Positions 26,805 to 35,920 are shown, counted from the stretch's first letter. The stretch is DNA of 64,000 nt from Bermanella sp. WJH001 (GCF_030070105.1 NZ_JASJOO010000002.1:682001-746000); one strand, 5' to 3'. Translations and numbers: made by a program. The notes: a model not told the origin generated them from the sequence alone.

Positions 26805-27053
26805 TTAGTGAAATATGCGCTCTTCATAGTCTGCAATGGCAGATGTATCTTCTACATGCACACCACTTAACTCTCCCACCTTGCGCACACCCGCTTCTAT
26901 CATGGCTTTGGCTATCTCGATGTGTTGCTCTGGGAAACTATCTTTGGCGTCACCAGAAAAGGTAATACGCACCAAAGGCTCCCCTTCACCGTCACTGCGC
27001 TTTAACGCAATGTCGCCATCATCTAATTCTACAATTTCAAATACAGCAGCCAT
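26805..27053 (-). CDS. conserved small hypothetical protein
   Basis: An 82-residue acidic protein (MAAVFEIVELDDGDIALKRS) with a regular strand pattern and a helix (EQHIEIAKAMIEAGVRKVGEL). No function is recognised. A gene of similar size lies in this place in Pseudomonas, between the lexA/sulA pair and the DUF6586 gene, so it is probably a genuine conserved gene. It converges on lexA and is followed by the shared terminator. Confidence 0.75.
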   Translation of the reverse strand: MAAVFEIVELDDGDIALKRSDGEGEPLVRITFSGDAKDSFPEQHIEIAKAMIEAGVRKVGELSGVHVEDTSAIADYEERIFH

Positions 27054-27142
27054 AAAAACTCTCGAAACTTGGTGACACGATACAAAGGGGGCGAGAGTAT
27101 ATCACCGCCAAACAAGCACTCCAACGCCTAAAAAATCAGCAA

Positions 27143-27592
27143 TTAATTTTCTTGGTAGTGCAAACGCATACGCTGAATGGTTTTTTCTAACTCAATCAAC
27201 CAGTTACGCAATAAGTCCACATAATCAGACTGAGTTGTAATTAATTGTACAGATTGAACTACCCCACCCTCATCTAGGCCAGTTAGCAGCATTCTGTCAT
27301 ATTGTTTAAGCAAAGCACCTAACCAGCCATGGGATTCATGGCTTAGCAAACTCAGCTCATATAACTCAGCTGGTAGCTGATCTCGAGCAAATAGCTCACT
27401 AAGACCCTTAAAGGGAGGCAAACGGTATTGGCTGGTTAATTCATTGGCAAATGAAACAACACCCGCATATAAGTGACCCAAAGCCGCTTCTTCTAACTGG
27501 CGTTTTTCTTGGTCAGTGGCTTGCTCGGCTTGCTTGAGGCAGTTTCGAGCAAAAAACACCACTTGATTCGTTCGACTAACAGGACTCATCAT
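27143..27592 (-). CDS. DUF6586-like protein
   Basis: A 149-residue, largely helical soluble protein. It begins MMSPVSRTNQVVFFARNCLK and contains ALGHLYAGVVSFANELTSQYRLPPF, which resembles DUF6586 proteins such as P. aeruginosa PA3010. Its function is unknown. Its start overlaps the yfaZ-like stop by one base, so it is translated from the same message. Confidence 0.75.
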   Translation of the reverse strand: MMSPVSRTNQVVFFARNCLKQAEQATDQEKRQLEEAALGHLYAGVVSFANELTSQYRLPPFKGLSELFARDQLPAELYELSLLSHESHGWLGALLKQYDRMLLTGLDEGGVVQSVQLITTQSDYVDLLRNWLIELEKTIQRMRLHYQEN

Positions 27593-28143
27593 CAGAAGTT
27601 AATACGTAAGCCAAAATGACCTGCATTTACCACCTCTATATCGCCTTTTTCGTCATTTGCTTCAACAAAACGATAACCTAGGTAGACCATGGCCGTAGGA
27701 AGCAGCATAAACTCTACTCGGGCACCCACATCAACTAGATTCTCGGTGGTTGAGAAAGACAATACACTTGGCGCGTAATAAACATGACCACCAAAACCTA
27801 AACCATTGAGTTCAGGGGGCATGTAACGTGCAAAACCACCAATGGCCAAGGCACCACTATCGTTTGCATCAGTGAAGTAACCATATACTTTACCGCCCAC
27901 ACCAATGCGTAAACTGCTTTGTTGGCTACGAACGTCCACGGCATTTAAACCAAAAGACATTAAATCGCCGTCATCTTCATGGTGTAAAAAACCAGCGGTC
28001 ACATGCATTGGACTGCCCATGCGCGTAGCGTCATAGTCAAGCCCTGCCATACTGTCGTTAATGCTTAAATCGAGCGTGCCGCCAGCATGAACCGCTGAAC
28101 TGATCAATAAACCGATTGGGGCCAACAGGCGTAGCAATTTCAT
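27592..28143 (-). CDS. YfaZ family outer-membrane protein
   Basis: A 183-residue outer-membrane protein with a signal peptide (MKLLRLLAPIGLLISSAVHA) and a small barrel of about eight strands ending in HFGLRINF. The glycine-rich strand pattern (GGHVYYAPSVLSFSTTENLV) matches the YfaZ family (PF07437). No transport role is established. It is upstream of the DUF6586 gene with a one-base overlap. Confidence 0.8.
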   Translation of the reverse strand: MKLLRLLAPIGLLISSAVHAGGTLDLSINDSMAGLDYDATRMGSPMHVTAGFLHHEDDGDLMSFGLNAVDVRSQQSSLRIGVGGKVYGYFTDANDSGALAIGGFARYMPPELNGLGFGGHVYYAPSVLSFSTTENLVDVGARVEFMLLPTAMVYLGYRFVEANDEKGDIEVVNAGHFGLRINF

Positions 28144-28251
28144 GAATCACCTTTCTTATAAATGTGTAAATATTAAGTTGGCGCTATGATACGACATGCA
28201 AAAGCATAAACCTAGCCGTCGATTGTGCACCAGTGCCCTGATTTGCAACAA

Positions 28252-28289
28252 AAAAATGGCCCGTAAGGTTTCCCTTACGAGCCATTTTT
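28252..28289 (-). terminator. terminator of htpG
   Basis: TGGCCCGTAAGG, a short loop and CCTTACGAGCCA (one mismatch) are bracketed by A and T runs. It lies just after the htpG stop on the - strand. Confidence 0.8.
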
Positions 28290-28302
28290 AAAAGTGGGGC
28301 CA

Positions 28303-30192
28303 TTAGCCGTCTAATAAACCGACCAGCAGTTTATTAATACGATCTACATAACCCGCTGGGTCTTGCAGTTGACTGCCTTCTGCTAATTGAGACTGCTCAA
28401 AAATAAGCTCAGCCATATCAGCAAAACGGGCTTCATCACTTTGCATATCCATTTTTACGATCAACGGATGGCCAGTGTTAATTTCCAATACACGCTTCGC
28501 TTCTGGTAACGCTTGACCAGCCGCTTCGAGCATACGGCGCATTTGCATGCCCATGTCGTCTTTACCCACCACTAAACATGCGGCTGAATCTGTTAAACGA
28601 GTTGAGATACGCACATCTTCAACTTTATCGCCTAACGTGGCTTTAATACGGCTAATGAGACTTTCGTTTTCTTTTTCAGCTTTTTCTTGCTCTGCTTTAT
28701 CGGTTTCATCTAAAGCCAGATCACCTTTAGTGATGTCTTCAAACGTTTTGCCTTTAAATTCACTTAGGTGTGAAATCATCCACTCATCAACGCGATCGGT
28801 TAATAGTAGAACTTCTAAACCTTTTTTACGGAACACTTCTAAGTGAGGGCTACGAGAAGCCGTTAGATAGTTTTCAGCTGTTAGGTAATAAATCTTATCT
28901 TGGCTTTCTTGAGCACGCTCTAAGTAGGCGTCTAAAGAAACCGTCTGCTTGTTATCTTCACCTTTGGTAGAAGCAAAGCGGAATAATTCCGCAATTTTTT
29001 CTTTATTGGCAAAGTCATCTGCAGGGCCTTCTTTTAAAACCTGACCAAAGCCATCCCAGAAGGTTTGATATTGTTCAGGATCTTTCTTCGCCAATTTTTT
29101 AAGCATATCCAAGATACGCTTGGTTAAAGCGGTACGCATAGAGGTAATGCTGGCATTTTCTTGCAGAATTTCACGGCTCACGTTAAGTGGCAAATCATTG
29201 CTGTCCACCACACCTTTAATGAAACGCAAATAAGGCGGTAAGAACTGCTCGGCATCATCCATGATGAATACACGCTGAACATACAGTTTTAAACCACGGT
29301 TACCTTCACGATTCCAAAGATCATATGGGGCGCGCTTTGGCACATACAACAGGCTAGTGTATTCAAGAGTGCCTTCTACTTTGTTATGAGACCAGGTTAG
29401 TGCATCGTCATAATCATGGGCAATATGCTTATAAAACTCTTGATATTCTTCATCTTTCACATCTGACTTGCTGCGAACCCAAAGTGCTTTTGCACTGTTT
29501 ACAGATTCCCACTCAGGCTCAGCAGGAGCTTCGTCTTCACCCGTATGTTCTTTAATCATCTGCACTGGTACAGCAATATGATCTGAATATTTTTTAACTA
29601 GGTTGCGTAAACGGAAACCGTCTGCAAATTCTTTTTCATCCGCTTTTAAGTGAAGGGTAATTTGAGTGCCTCGGCCTGCTTTTTCAGTGGTCTCGATTGT
29701 GAAATCACCTTCCCCAGCTGACGTCCATAGCACCGCTTCTTTAGTCTCAGAACCAGCACGGCGTGTCAGTACTTCTACTTTGTCTGCCACAATGAAAGAA
29801 CTGTAGAACCCCACACCAAACTGACCAATTAGATGAGCATCTTTCTTTTCGTCACCTGACAGCTTTTGTAAAAACGCAGAGGTACCGGATTTAGCAATCG
29901 TACCTAGGTTTTCGATCACCTCATCACGGTTCATACCAATGCCGTTATCGGAAATAGTTACCGTATTCGCCTGAGCATCGAACTCAATGCTGACTTTAAT
30001 TTCTGGGTCATTTTCAAATAGGCTGTCGTCATTTAGGGCTTCGAAACGCAGCTTGTCGCAAGCATCCGATGCGTTTGAAATTAATTCACGTAGAAATATC
30101 TCTTTGTTGGAATATAGAGAGTGAATCATCAAATGAAGCATCTGCTTCACTTCGGTTTGAAAGCCTAAGGTTTCTTTTTGTGCGGTAGTCAT
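28303..30192 (-). CDS. htpG: HSP90-family chaperone HtpG
   Basis: A cytosolic ATP-dependent chaperone of the HSP90 family, here 629 residues. It has the N-terminal GHKL ATPase domain ([20 protein letters not shown], then DNGIGMN and [11 protein letters not shown]), the middle domain and the C-terminal dimerisation domain. The start was moved from an ATG at 30228 to 30192, because GAGG precedes that ATG and the protein then begins [15 protein letters not shown], as homologues do. It is preceded by a repeat-containing region of about 345 bp. Confidence 0.95.
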   Translation of the reverse strand: MTTAQKETLGFQTEVKQMLHLMIHSLYSNKEIFLRELISNASDACDKLRFEALNDDSLFENDPEIKVSIEFDAQANTVTISDNGIGMNRDEVIENLGTIAKSGTSAFLQKLSGDEKKDAHLIGQFGVGFYSSFIVADKVEVLTRRAGSETKEAVLWTSAGEGDFTIETTEKAGRGTQITLHLKADEKEFADGFRLRNLVKKYSDHIAVPVQMIKEHTGEDEAPAEPEWESVNSAKALWVRSKSDVKDEEYQEFYKHIAHDYDDALTWSHNKVEGTLEYTSLLYVPKRAPYDLWNREGNRGLKLYVQRVFIMDDAEQFLPPYLRFIKGVVDSNDLPLNVSREILQENASITSMRTALTKRILDMLKKLAKKDPEQYQTFWDGFGQVLKEGPADDFANKEKIAELFRFASTKGEDNKQTVSLDAYLERAQESQDKIYYLTAENYLTASRSPHLEVFRKKGLEVLLLTDRVDEWMISHLSEFKGKTFEDITKGDLALDETDKAEQEKAEKENESLISRIKATLGDKVEDVRISTRLTDSAACLVVGKDDMGMQMRRMLEAAGQALPEAKRVLEINTGHPLIVKMDMQSDEARFADMAELIFEQSQLAEGSQLQDPAGYVDRINKLLVGLLDG

Positions 30193-30313
30193 AAAGCCTC
30201 GCTGTCCTTTTGAAAAAACACTGAGCACCTTATATATGGGCGAGGATTTTTAATTCAAGTGTCTTTTAATCAAATTCACAAACGGGTGCAATAGCGGTAA
30301 GGGTTAGAAGCGG

Positions 30314-30342
30314 TTCACCCGCGGGTGCAGGTGCGTACGATT
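30314..30342 (-). repeat. REP-like element copy 1
   Basis: On the - strand it reads AATCGTACGCACC, then TGCACCCGCGGGTGAA. It contains the palindrome CACCCGCGGGTG and the GTACG head. Confidence 0.6.
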
Positions 30343-30393
30343 AGGCAGCTGGGCCACCCGCGGATTCATACATGTAATATTCAGGCATAACCC

Positions 30394-30420
30394 TGTACGA
30401 ACTCGCACCTGCGAGTGAAT
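30394..30420 (+). repeat. REP-like element copy 2
   Basis: TGTACGAA followed by CTCGCA-CC-TGCGAG and TGAAT: a perfect six-bp stem with a GTACGAA head, in the opposite orientation to copies 1 and 3. Confidence 0.6.
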
Positions 30421-30503
30421 CAATTAGTCTGAGTCAATCATTACTAACCTGTACTAAAGCTTTACCTTTGAAAGCTGCACCACCTAATCAGCAATGAGGG
30501 TTA

Positions 30504-30532
30504 TTCACCCGCGGGTGCGGGTTCGTACGATT
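30504..30532 (-). repeat. REP-like element copy 3
   Basis: On the - strand it reads AATCGTACGAACCCGC, then ACCCGCGGGTGAA. It differs from copy 1 at only a few bases. Confidence 0.6.
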
Positions 30533-30537
30533 GCTGG

Positions 30538-30978
30538 TTAAGGTGCCAGCAAAAAGTGGGCGCGAGCCGTCGCTACCGCCTCTTCACGTTTAGTCTGCCA
30601 TGCATTAATGATCACATTGGCCACACGGGAACCTTGGCGTATCACCTGACATTCAGCAAACGTATCTCGCCCACCGCGCACCGCTCTTAAGTAATCCAGC
30701 GAAAAATCCACAATCTTTGGCATGGCCGGTGTATCAAGCATCATTAATAGATGAAGGGCCGCTGACATTTCCATAAAGCCCCCCACTACCCCGCCATGAA
30801 CAGCCGGAAGAATAGGGTTACCGATATTACTTGGGTTATCTGGCAGCTTAAATATCACATCATTACCAAAACGCTGGAAATCAATACCGATTAGCTGCGC
30901 ATAAGGAATGGCATTCACCACTGGCTTATAGTCACCACCCTCATGGGCTGCCTGTAATAGTGCCTCAAAATTCGACAT
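30538..30978 (-). CDS. PaaI-family thioesterase
   Basis: A 146-residue hotdog-fold thioesterase. The motif NPILPAVHGGVVGGFMEMSA (about residues 51-70) contains the HGG-type acyl-CoA thioesterase signature. The start was placed at the ATG at 30978 because AGGAG lies 6 nt upstream; the longer frame would overlap the upstream gene. The upstream thioesterase stop lies one base before this ATG. The acyl substrate is unknown; the pair may act on CoA esters of fatty acid or aromatic catabolism. Confidence 0.85.
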   Translation of the reverse strand: MSNFEALLQAAHEGGDYKPVVNAIPYAQLIGIDFQRFGNDVIFKLPDNPSNIGNPILPAVHGGVVGGFMEMSAALHLLMMLDTPAMPKIVDFSLDYLRAVRGGRDTFAECQVIRQGSRVANVIINAWQTKREEAVATARAHFLLAP

Positions 30979-30979
30979 A

Positions 30980-31468
30980 TTATTCTCCTGCACTTGATTC
31001 ATGACCTAACACCGCCTGCTTAAAATCCGGTGGCGACAAGTGAGAGCCAATACGCATAAATGTCCCCACACAATTAGCCACAGGTTCATCTACATCCCCC
31101 TGGTGTACTGTGCAGCGGGTAAATACCACATGACGACTCACCCGATACGCCTCAGCAAAGGCAAAAATCGACTTTTTAGGTTCAGCCGCCCTGACGTAAT
31201 CCACACGCAAATCTAGAGTTGGGCATAATTCAAACTCAGGTAAGGCATTGATGACCATGGTGCCACAGGCTGTATCCATTAACGTTGTCAAAACACCACC
31301 ATGAATAACACCCGTCGAAGGATTACCCACATGCTGTTCACTATACGGCAGTTCAATGGTCAAACTTTCTTTGCTGGCTTCTTTCACCTGCATGCCTAAA
31401 ACCTGGCAATGCTTAAGCAAACCAACAAAACGCTGGGCACGACCTAAATACGGGTTGCTCTCGCTCAT
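30980..31468 (-). CDS. PaaI-family thioesterase
   Basis: A 162-residue hotdog-fold thioesterase, a distant relative of its downstream neighbour. It has HVGNPSTGVIHGGVLTTLMD (about residues 46-65), the acyl-CoA thioesterase signature with the HGG turn. Its GAA-TAA end contains the ribosome-binding site of the next gene, so the two are translationally coupled. Substrate unknown. Confidence 0.85.
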   Translation of the reverse strand: MSESNPYLGRAQRFVGLLKHCQVLGMQVKEASKESLTIELPYSEQHVGNPSTGVIHGGVLTTLMDTACGTMVINALPEFELCPTLDLRVDYVRAAEPKKSIFAFAEAYRVSRHVVFTRCTVHQGDVDEPVANCVGTFMRIGSHLSPPDFKQAVLGHESSAGE

Positions 31469-31664
31469 GGCTATCTCATTTTAAAGGAGTGTATTCTAAG
31501 AATAGACGGAATATTTGCCGCAGTTTATACAACAAAATGCGCCAACACTGTATAGCTGACACCTTATTGTCATGTTTTGCCCATTAATATGAGCGCATTT
31601 ATCAGACAAGTCTGTAACAATCATTAAAAAACGTAATCTTAAAGACAATTATTTATCACTGTAC

Positions 31665-31692
31665 TGCGGAAATAATAAGCCTATATTCCGCA
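31665..31692. other. hairpin in the speC leader
   Basis: TGCGGAA, a 14-base loop and TTCCGCA form a seven-bp stem. It lies 55-82 bp upstream of the speC start and could be a leader structure. Confidence 0.35.
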
Positions 31693-31746
31693 CTTTCTTA
31701 TATCAGTCTTTCAACCAAACAATTAAAAATGGAGCACCCCACACTG

Positions 31747-32910
31747 ATGCAGATCCAACCTAAGGACTACTACGAAGGTGATACCTTCGAACGCATTAAA
31801 CAATACGCTGACAACTTAGAAACCCCATGTGTGGTTATCGATACAGCGACATTTGCTCGTCAGCTAGATGAATTAATGGCGTGTTTTCCTTACGCAAAAA
31901 CTTATTACGCGATTAAAGCTAACCCAGCAGAAGAGCTATTAAGAATTTTGGATGATCGTGGTTGCAACTTTGATGTGGCTTCCCGTTATGAGCTAGACAA
32001 AGTACTGGCCATTGGTGTGAAAGGTGATCGTGTTAGTTACGGTAACACCATTAAAAAATCAAAAGACATTCGCTACTTTCATGAAAAAGGCGTGGACTTA
32101 TTTGCAACCGACTCAGAAGCTGACTTGCGCAATATTGCACAAGCGGCCCCTGGTGCGCGAGTATTCGTACGTATTTTAACTGAAGGTGCGCAAACCGCTG
32201 ACTGGCCACTATCACGTAAATTTGGTTGCCAAACAGATATGGCATTAGACCTGTGTATTCTTGCACGTGATCTTGGTTTAGTACCTTACGGTATTTCGTT
32301 TCACGTCGGTTCACAGCAACGTGACATTGGCGCGTGGGACTCAGCCATTGCAAAAGTGAAATGGATATTTGAACGTCTTCAAGAAGAAAACGGCATTCAA
32401 TTAAAAATGGCAAACCTAGGTGGCGGCTTCCCTGCTAACTATATGAGCCGTACAAATGATTTAAAAACATACTCAGAAGAAATTACCCGTTTCTTGAGTG
32501 AAGACTTTGACGACAACTTCCCAGAAATCATTTTGGAACCTGGTCGTTCGTTAGTTGCTAACGCAGGAGTGTTAGTGAGTGAAGTGGTGTTAATCAGCCG
32601 TAAAAACCGTCATGGTTTAAACCGCTGGGTATTCACCGATATTGGTAAATTTGGTGGCCTAATTGAAACCATGGATGAAGCCATTAAATACCCACTGTAC
32701 GTTGAGAAAAAAGGCGAAACAGAGGAAGTGATTATTGCAGGTCCAACCTGTGACAGCGCCGATATTTTGTATGAAAATTACAAATACGAGTTGCCACTGA
32801 ACCTTGCGATGGGTGATCGTATGTACTGGTTCTCTACTGGTGCCTACACAACCACTTACTCAGCAATTGAGTTCAACGGTTTCCCTCCGTTAAAATCTTA
32901 TTTCATCTAA
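31747..32910 (+). CDS. speC: ornithine (or lysine/ornithine) decarboxylase, PLP fold III
   Basis: A 387-residue PLP-dependent decarboxylase of the alanine-racemase-like fold. It makes putrescine (or cadaverine) from basic amino acids. The PLP lysine is K57 in YYAIKANP, the glycine loop is GGGFP, and the C-terminal active-site stretch is AGPTCDSADIL. It matches P. aeruginosa PA4519 closely along its length. I chose the ATG at 31747, which gives the same length as PA4519; an ATG six codons upstream is possible. Ribosome-binding sites are weak for both. Ornithine versus lysine preference is not decided by sequence here. Confidence 0.88.
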   Translation: MQIQPKDYYEGDTFERIKQYADNLETPCVVIDTATFARQLDELMACFPYAKTYYAIKANPAEELLRILDDRGCNFDVASRYELDKVLAIGVKGDRVSYGNTIKKSKDIRYFHEKGVDLFATDSEADLRNIAQAAPGARVFVRILTEGAQTADWPLSRKFGCQTDMALDLCILARDLGLVPYGISFHVGSQQRDIGAWDSAIAKVKWIFERLQEENGIQLKMANLGGGFPANYMSRTNDLKTYSEEITRFLSEDFDDNFPEIILEPGRSLVANAGVLVSEVVLISRKNRHGLNRWVFTDIGKFGGLIETMDEAIKYPLYVEKKGETEEVIIAGPTCDSADILYENYKYELPLNLAMGDRMYWFSTGAYTTTYSAIEFNGFPPLKSYFI

Positions 32911-32926
32911 TTAAGTTAGATAATGC

Positions 32927-32965
32927 AAAATGCCGCTACCTGTCATCAGGCAGCGGCATTTTTTT
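32927..32965 (+). terminator. terminator of speC
   Basis: AAAATGCCGCT, a 14-base loop, AGCGGCATTTT and further T. A strong hairpin 17 bp after the stop. Confidence 0.88.
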
Positions 32966-33179
32966 ATTTCAAGCTCACCATTCTTACAACAGACAATTAC
33001 GCAGCTAAAGCAACTAATACACTAAAACCTGATATTTCCAATACACAAAATCATTGTGCATCAAAAGCCGGTTTAATATTTGGGTATTCACGGGTTTAGG
33101 ATTCAACCATGCATTACTCACTAAACACAGGCAGAAATCAAACGAGTAACCCCGTTTTATCAACAGTGTTATGCATCAA

Positions 33180-33216
33180 GGTTATCTGGGGGCGTTTTTA
33201 GAGCCCCTATATAACC
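33180..33216. other. stem-loop in the gene-poor region
   Basis: GGTTAT at the left pairs with ATAACC at the right, with GGGGC and GCCCC as an inner stem. No T-run follows, so it is not a standard terminator. Confidence 0.45.
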
Positions 33217-33353
33217 AGAAACAACTACCATGGTGTTTGGCTTAAGCAATATATCAATAAAGCCCAAGACAATGAAAAAGGATTAGATATCCTATCGCAT
33301 ACCTTTTGCTCGTCTATACTTATTGAGTGAAACAGAGGTAACGCGATACTCTC

Positions 33354-34274
33354 ATGCCAAATCAACTTAATTACACTTGGCATAGGCCATTAAACATCAA
33401 ACACTTAATTAGCATAATTGTTTACCTATTTTTGCTGATCTGTGCAGAGCCTGCCATTAGCGCAACCAATCAAACATCAAATGAAAGCTTAACGGTACGA
33501 CACTACCAAGTACAACAACGCTACGCCTTCGGAATAAAGCTGCTGACGTTAGCACTTTCTAAATCAGGCCAACACTACCAACTACTCTCCCCTAAAAAAC
33601 AAGAAGTGAATGAGCGCCGCGGTGAGAGCATGGTCATCAACGGTTCTTTAGATGTCCAATGGCTCTCTACATCCAAAAAACGTGAGGCCGCTATGATTGC
33701 CATAGAAGAACCCATTTATCGAGGTATTCTCGGCTTGCGCTTGCTACTAAGCCGAAAAGATAAGGCCCATGAGCTTTCAAACATTCAAAGTAAACAACAA
33801 TTAAGCCAATACACAGGAGGCCATGGCGCGCACTGGGGAGACTTGCCAGTGTATGCTGCCAATGGCTTACCCGTTAAAACCCACGTTGAATACAATTTAA
33901 TATTCAAATGGCTTATCTCAAATCGTATTGACTATTTTCACAGAGGTATAAATGAAGTTTGGCCAGAGTATGAACGCTACTCAAAGGACATCAGTGTGGT
34001 TAACGATGTCATGTTATTTTACCCTCTACCTGTTTATTTTTTTGTCACAAAACAAAGGCCAAGGTTAGCAAATGACATTCAAGCTGGTTTAAAAATCGCA
34101 ATCAAGGATGGCTCTTATAAAACATTATTTTTAAACGAATACGAAAGCATATTGAGAAAATCAAACTTAAAGGAACGTCGCCTCATTATATTAGATAACC
34201 CAGATAGCAAACCATTAACTGCAAAAGATATGGAATGGTGGCTACCTGATTCTAAGTTACAGCATATGTTTTGA
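33354..34274 (+). CDS. periplasmic substrate-binding-like protein (PBP2 fold)
   Basis: A 306-residue exported protein; an N-terminal hydrophobic segment (about residues 17-36) ends in AISA and could be a signal peptide or membrane anchor. The following pattern, from LTVRHYQVQQRYAFGIKLLTLALSKSG to the mid-protein YRGILGLRLLL and the late ELNEYESIL-like region, is that of a type II periplasmic binding protein, similar to orphan binding proteins that lack an ABC transporter. No transporter gene is nearby. The ligand is unknown. Confidence 0.6.
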   Translation: MPNQLNYTWHRPLNIKHLISIIVYLFLLICAEPAISATNQTSNESLTVRHYQVQQRYAFGIKLLTLALSKSGQHYQLLSPKKQEVNERRGESMVINGSLDVQWLSTSKKREAAMIAIEEPIYRGILGLRLLLSRKDKAHELSNIQSKQQLSQYTGGHGAHWGDLPVYAANGLPVKTHVEYNLIFKWLISNRIDYFHRGINEVWPEYERYSKDISVVNDVMLFYPLPVYFFVTKQRPRLANDIQAGLKIAIKDGSYKTLFLNEYESILRKSNLKERRLIILDNPDSKPLTAKDMEWWLPDSKLQHMF

Positions 34275-34294
34275 AAAAATCATTAATCTGACAT

Positions 34295-34321
34295 AAAAAA
34301 AGCGCCTTTCGGCGCTTTTTG
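34295..34321. terminator. bidirectional terminator between the binding-like gene and cysS
   Basis: AAAAAAAGCGCC-TTTC-GGCGCTTTTT: a perfect six-bp stem with A and T tails, between convergent genes. Confidence 0.85.
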
Positions 34322-34340
34322 TTTGACTCAAGTGCGAATA

Positions 34341-35723
34341 TTACTTCTTAACCCAAGTGGTGCCTTCGCGACTATCTTGCAATTCAATGCCTTGTGCATC
34401 CAAGTCATTACGGATCTTATCCGCTAGGGCAAAGTCTTTGTCCTTTTTGGCTTGCACACGCTTTTCGATCATGTCTTGAATATAGGTTTCGTCGACATCA
34501 ACACCCTGCTTAAAATAATCTTCAGGGTTAGTTTGCAAGCAACCTAATACATCGGCAAATGTTTTAAGTAAACTGGCCAGCTTATCTTTAGTAGCGCCAT
34601 CAGCTTTATTGATACTTGAAACCAATTCAAACATCACAGCAATGGCTTTAGGGGTATTAAAGTCATCATCCATGGCCGCTTTAAATTGCGCAACAAAACC
34701 TGATAGCTCTGCATCTGTCACATCCAATTCAATCGATAGGTCGCAGCCTTTAAGTGCATTATACAAACGATCCAGTTTGGTTTGTGCGTCTTGCAGACCG
34801 GCTTGACTGTAGTTGATTTCACTACGGTATTGCACAGAAGCCAAAAAGAAACGAATCACTTCAGCATCGTATTCTTTTAATACATCACGAATGGTAAAAA
34901 AGTTACCTAAAGACTTAGACATCTTTTCGCCATCAATACGCAACGCACCCGCATGCATCCAAGTATTAGCATAATGCTCACCGGTTGCCGCTTCGCTTTG
35001 AGCAATTTCATTTTCATGGTGTGGAAATTTTAAATCTGGGCCGCCACCATGAATATCAAAATTATTACCAAGGCAACATGTAGACATCACTGAACACTCA
35101 ATATGCCAACCAGGGCGACCTTCGCCCCAAGGGCTTGACCATGCTGGCTCACCTGGCTTGGCCGATTTCCAAAGCACAAAGTCCAATGGGTCTTCTTTTT
35201 CTTCGGTCACTTCAATGCGTGCACCGCTTTCTAGCTCTTCTAAAATTTTGCCAGAAAGTTTGCCGTAGCCTTCAAACTTGCGCACACGATAATAAACATC
35301 TCCATTAGACGCAGCATAAGCAAAACCTTTTTCGATCAAGGTATTCACCATGGCAATAATGCCTTCAATGTGGTCCGTGGCCTTAGGTTCGCTATTGGGT
35401 GTTAACACGTTTAATTTGGCAAAATCTTCGTTCATGGCATCCACCATACGATCCACCAATACATTAAACGGCTCATTATTTTCAACGGCGCGATTAATGA
35501 TTTTGTCGTCAATGTCGGTGATATTACGAATATAATTCACATCGTAACCAATATGACGCAGGTAACGTACAATCACATCAAATGACACCATCACACGTGC
35601 ATGACCCATGTGACAAAAATCGTAAACCGTCATACCACACACATACATGCCAACCTTGCCAGCTTGTAGTGGTTTAAATTCTTCTTTTTGACGCGTTAAC
35701 GTGTTGTATATATTTAGGGTCAT
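34341..35723 (-). CDS. cysS: cysteinyl-tRNA synthetase
   Basis: A 460-residue class I aminoacyl-tRNA synthetase that charges tRNA-Cys. It contains the HIGH-type HMGHARV at about residues 37-43, Zn-ligand cysteines (YVCGMTVYD and the later ECSVMSTCCLG and HHENE region) and the KMSKS loop in GEKMSKSLGNF (about 268-278). Length and order are normal. It lies downstream of glnS on the same strand, with a repeat-containing gap of about 200 bp. Confidence 0.97.
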   Translation of the reverse strand: MTLNIYNTLTRQKEEFKPLQAGKVGMYVCGMTVYDFCHMGHARVMVSFDVIVRYLRHIGYDVNYIRNITDIDDKIINRAVENNEPFNVLVDRMVDAMNEDFAKLNVLTPNSEPKATDHIEGIIAMVNTLIEKGFAYAASNGDVYYRVRKFEGYGKLSGKILEELESGARIEVTEEKEDPLDFVLWKSAKPGEPAWSSPWGEGRPGWHIECSVMSTCCLGNNFDIHGGGPDLKFPHHENEIAQSEAATGEHYANTWMHAGALRIDGEKMSKSLGNFFTIRDVLKEYDAEVIRFFLASVQYRSEINYSQAGLQDAQTKLDRLYNALKGCDLSIELDVTDAELSGFVAQFKAAMDDDFNTPKAIAVMFELVSSINKADGATKDKLASLLKTFADVLGCLQTNPEDYFKQGVDVDETYIQDMIEKRVQAKKDKDFALADKIRNDLDAQGIELQDSREGTTWVKK

Positions 35724-35806
35724 AATCTTTCTACTTTGAATGGTGCTCAGGGCGCCTGCATTTTGAAATATGTATTATCTAATTAAGGTGTTTTTCAAAA
35801 TTAAAT

Positions 35807-35828
35807 GGCGGGCAGTGCCCGCCCTACT
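35807..35828 (-). repeat. REP-like palindrome (GTAGGGCGGGC type)
   Basis: On the - strand it is AGTAGGGCGGGC, AC, TGCCCGCC, a near-perfect palindrome. It has the GTAG head common to bacterial REP elements. Confidence 0.55.
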
Positions 35829-35849
35829 TCTCGAAATAAACGCTCTTTA

Positions 35850-35891
35850 TTTGTTCAAATTTTCCCCTGCGCCCGACTGTGTTTGAACAAT
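35850..35891. repeat. inverted repeat TTGTTCAAA/TTTGAACAA
   Basis: Perfect nine-bp arms TTGTTCAAA and TTTGAACAA are separated by about 23 bp, which includes CCCCTGCGCCCGAC, a motif shared with the 43790 element. Function unknown. Confidence 0.4.
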
Positions 35892-35919
35892 CATTCGCGC
35901 AGGCTAGCCTCCTACAAGG
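35892..35919 (-). repeat. REP-like element (GTAGGAGGCTAGCC type)
   Basis: On the - strand it reads CCTTGTAGGAGGCTAGCC, then TGCGCGAATG. The GTAGGAG head and GCGAA end resemble Pseudomonas REP elements. Confidence 0.55.
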
Positions 35920-35920
35920 C

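Larger units (their letters stand above)
30193..30537. other. intergenic region with REP-like repeats (no gene seen)
   Basis: 345 bp without a credible coding frame. It contains at least three short palindromic elements sharing the head GTACGA (listed separately) and a fourth degenerate trace near 30352-30372. The first 45 bp upstream of htpG should contain its promoter, but no heat-shock sigma-32 motif was confidently identified. Confidence 0.7.
32911..33353. other. intergenic region, about 443 bp
   Basis: Contains the speC terminator, a stem-loop at 33180-33216 and a 42-codon open stretch at 33205-33330. That stretch ends in LDILSHTFCSSILIE and has no recognised start, so it may be a gene remnant. 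No intact gene was found. AGAGGTAA lies upstream of the next gene. Confidence 0.6.

Noticed and set aside
28547-28846. Frame antisense to htpG
   Set aside because: Lies wholly inside htpG on the opposite strand with serine-rich shadow composition.
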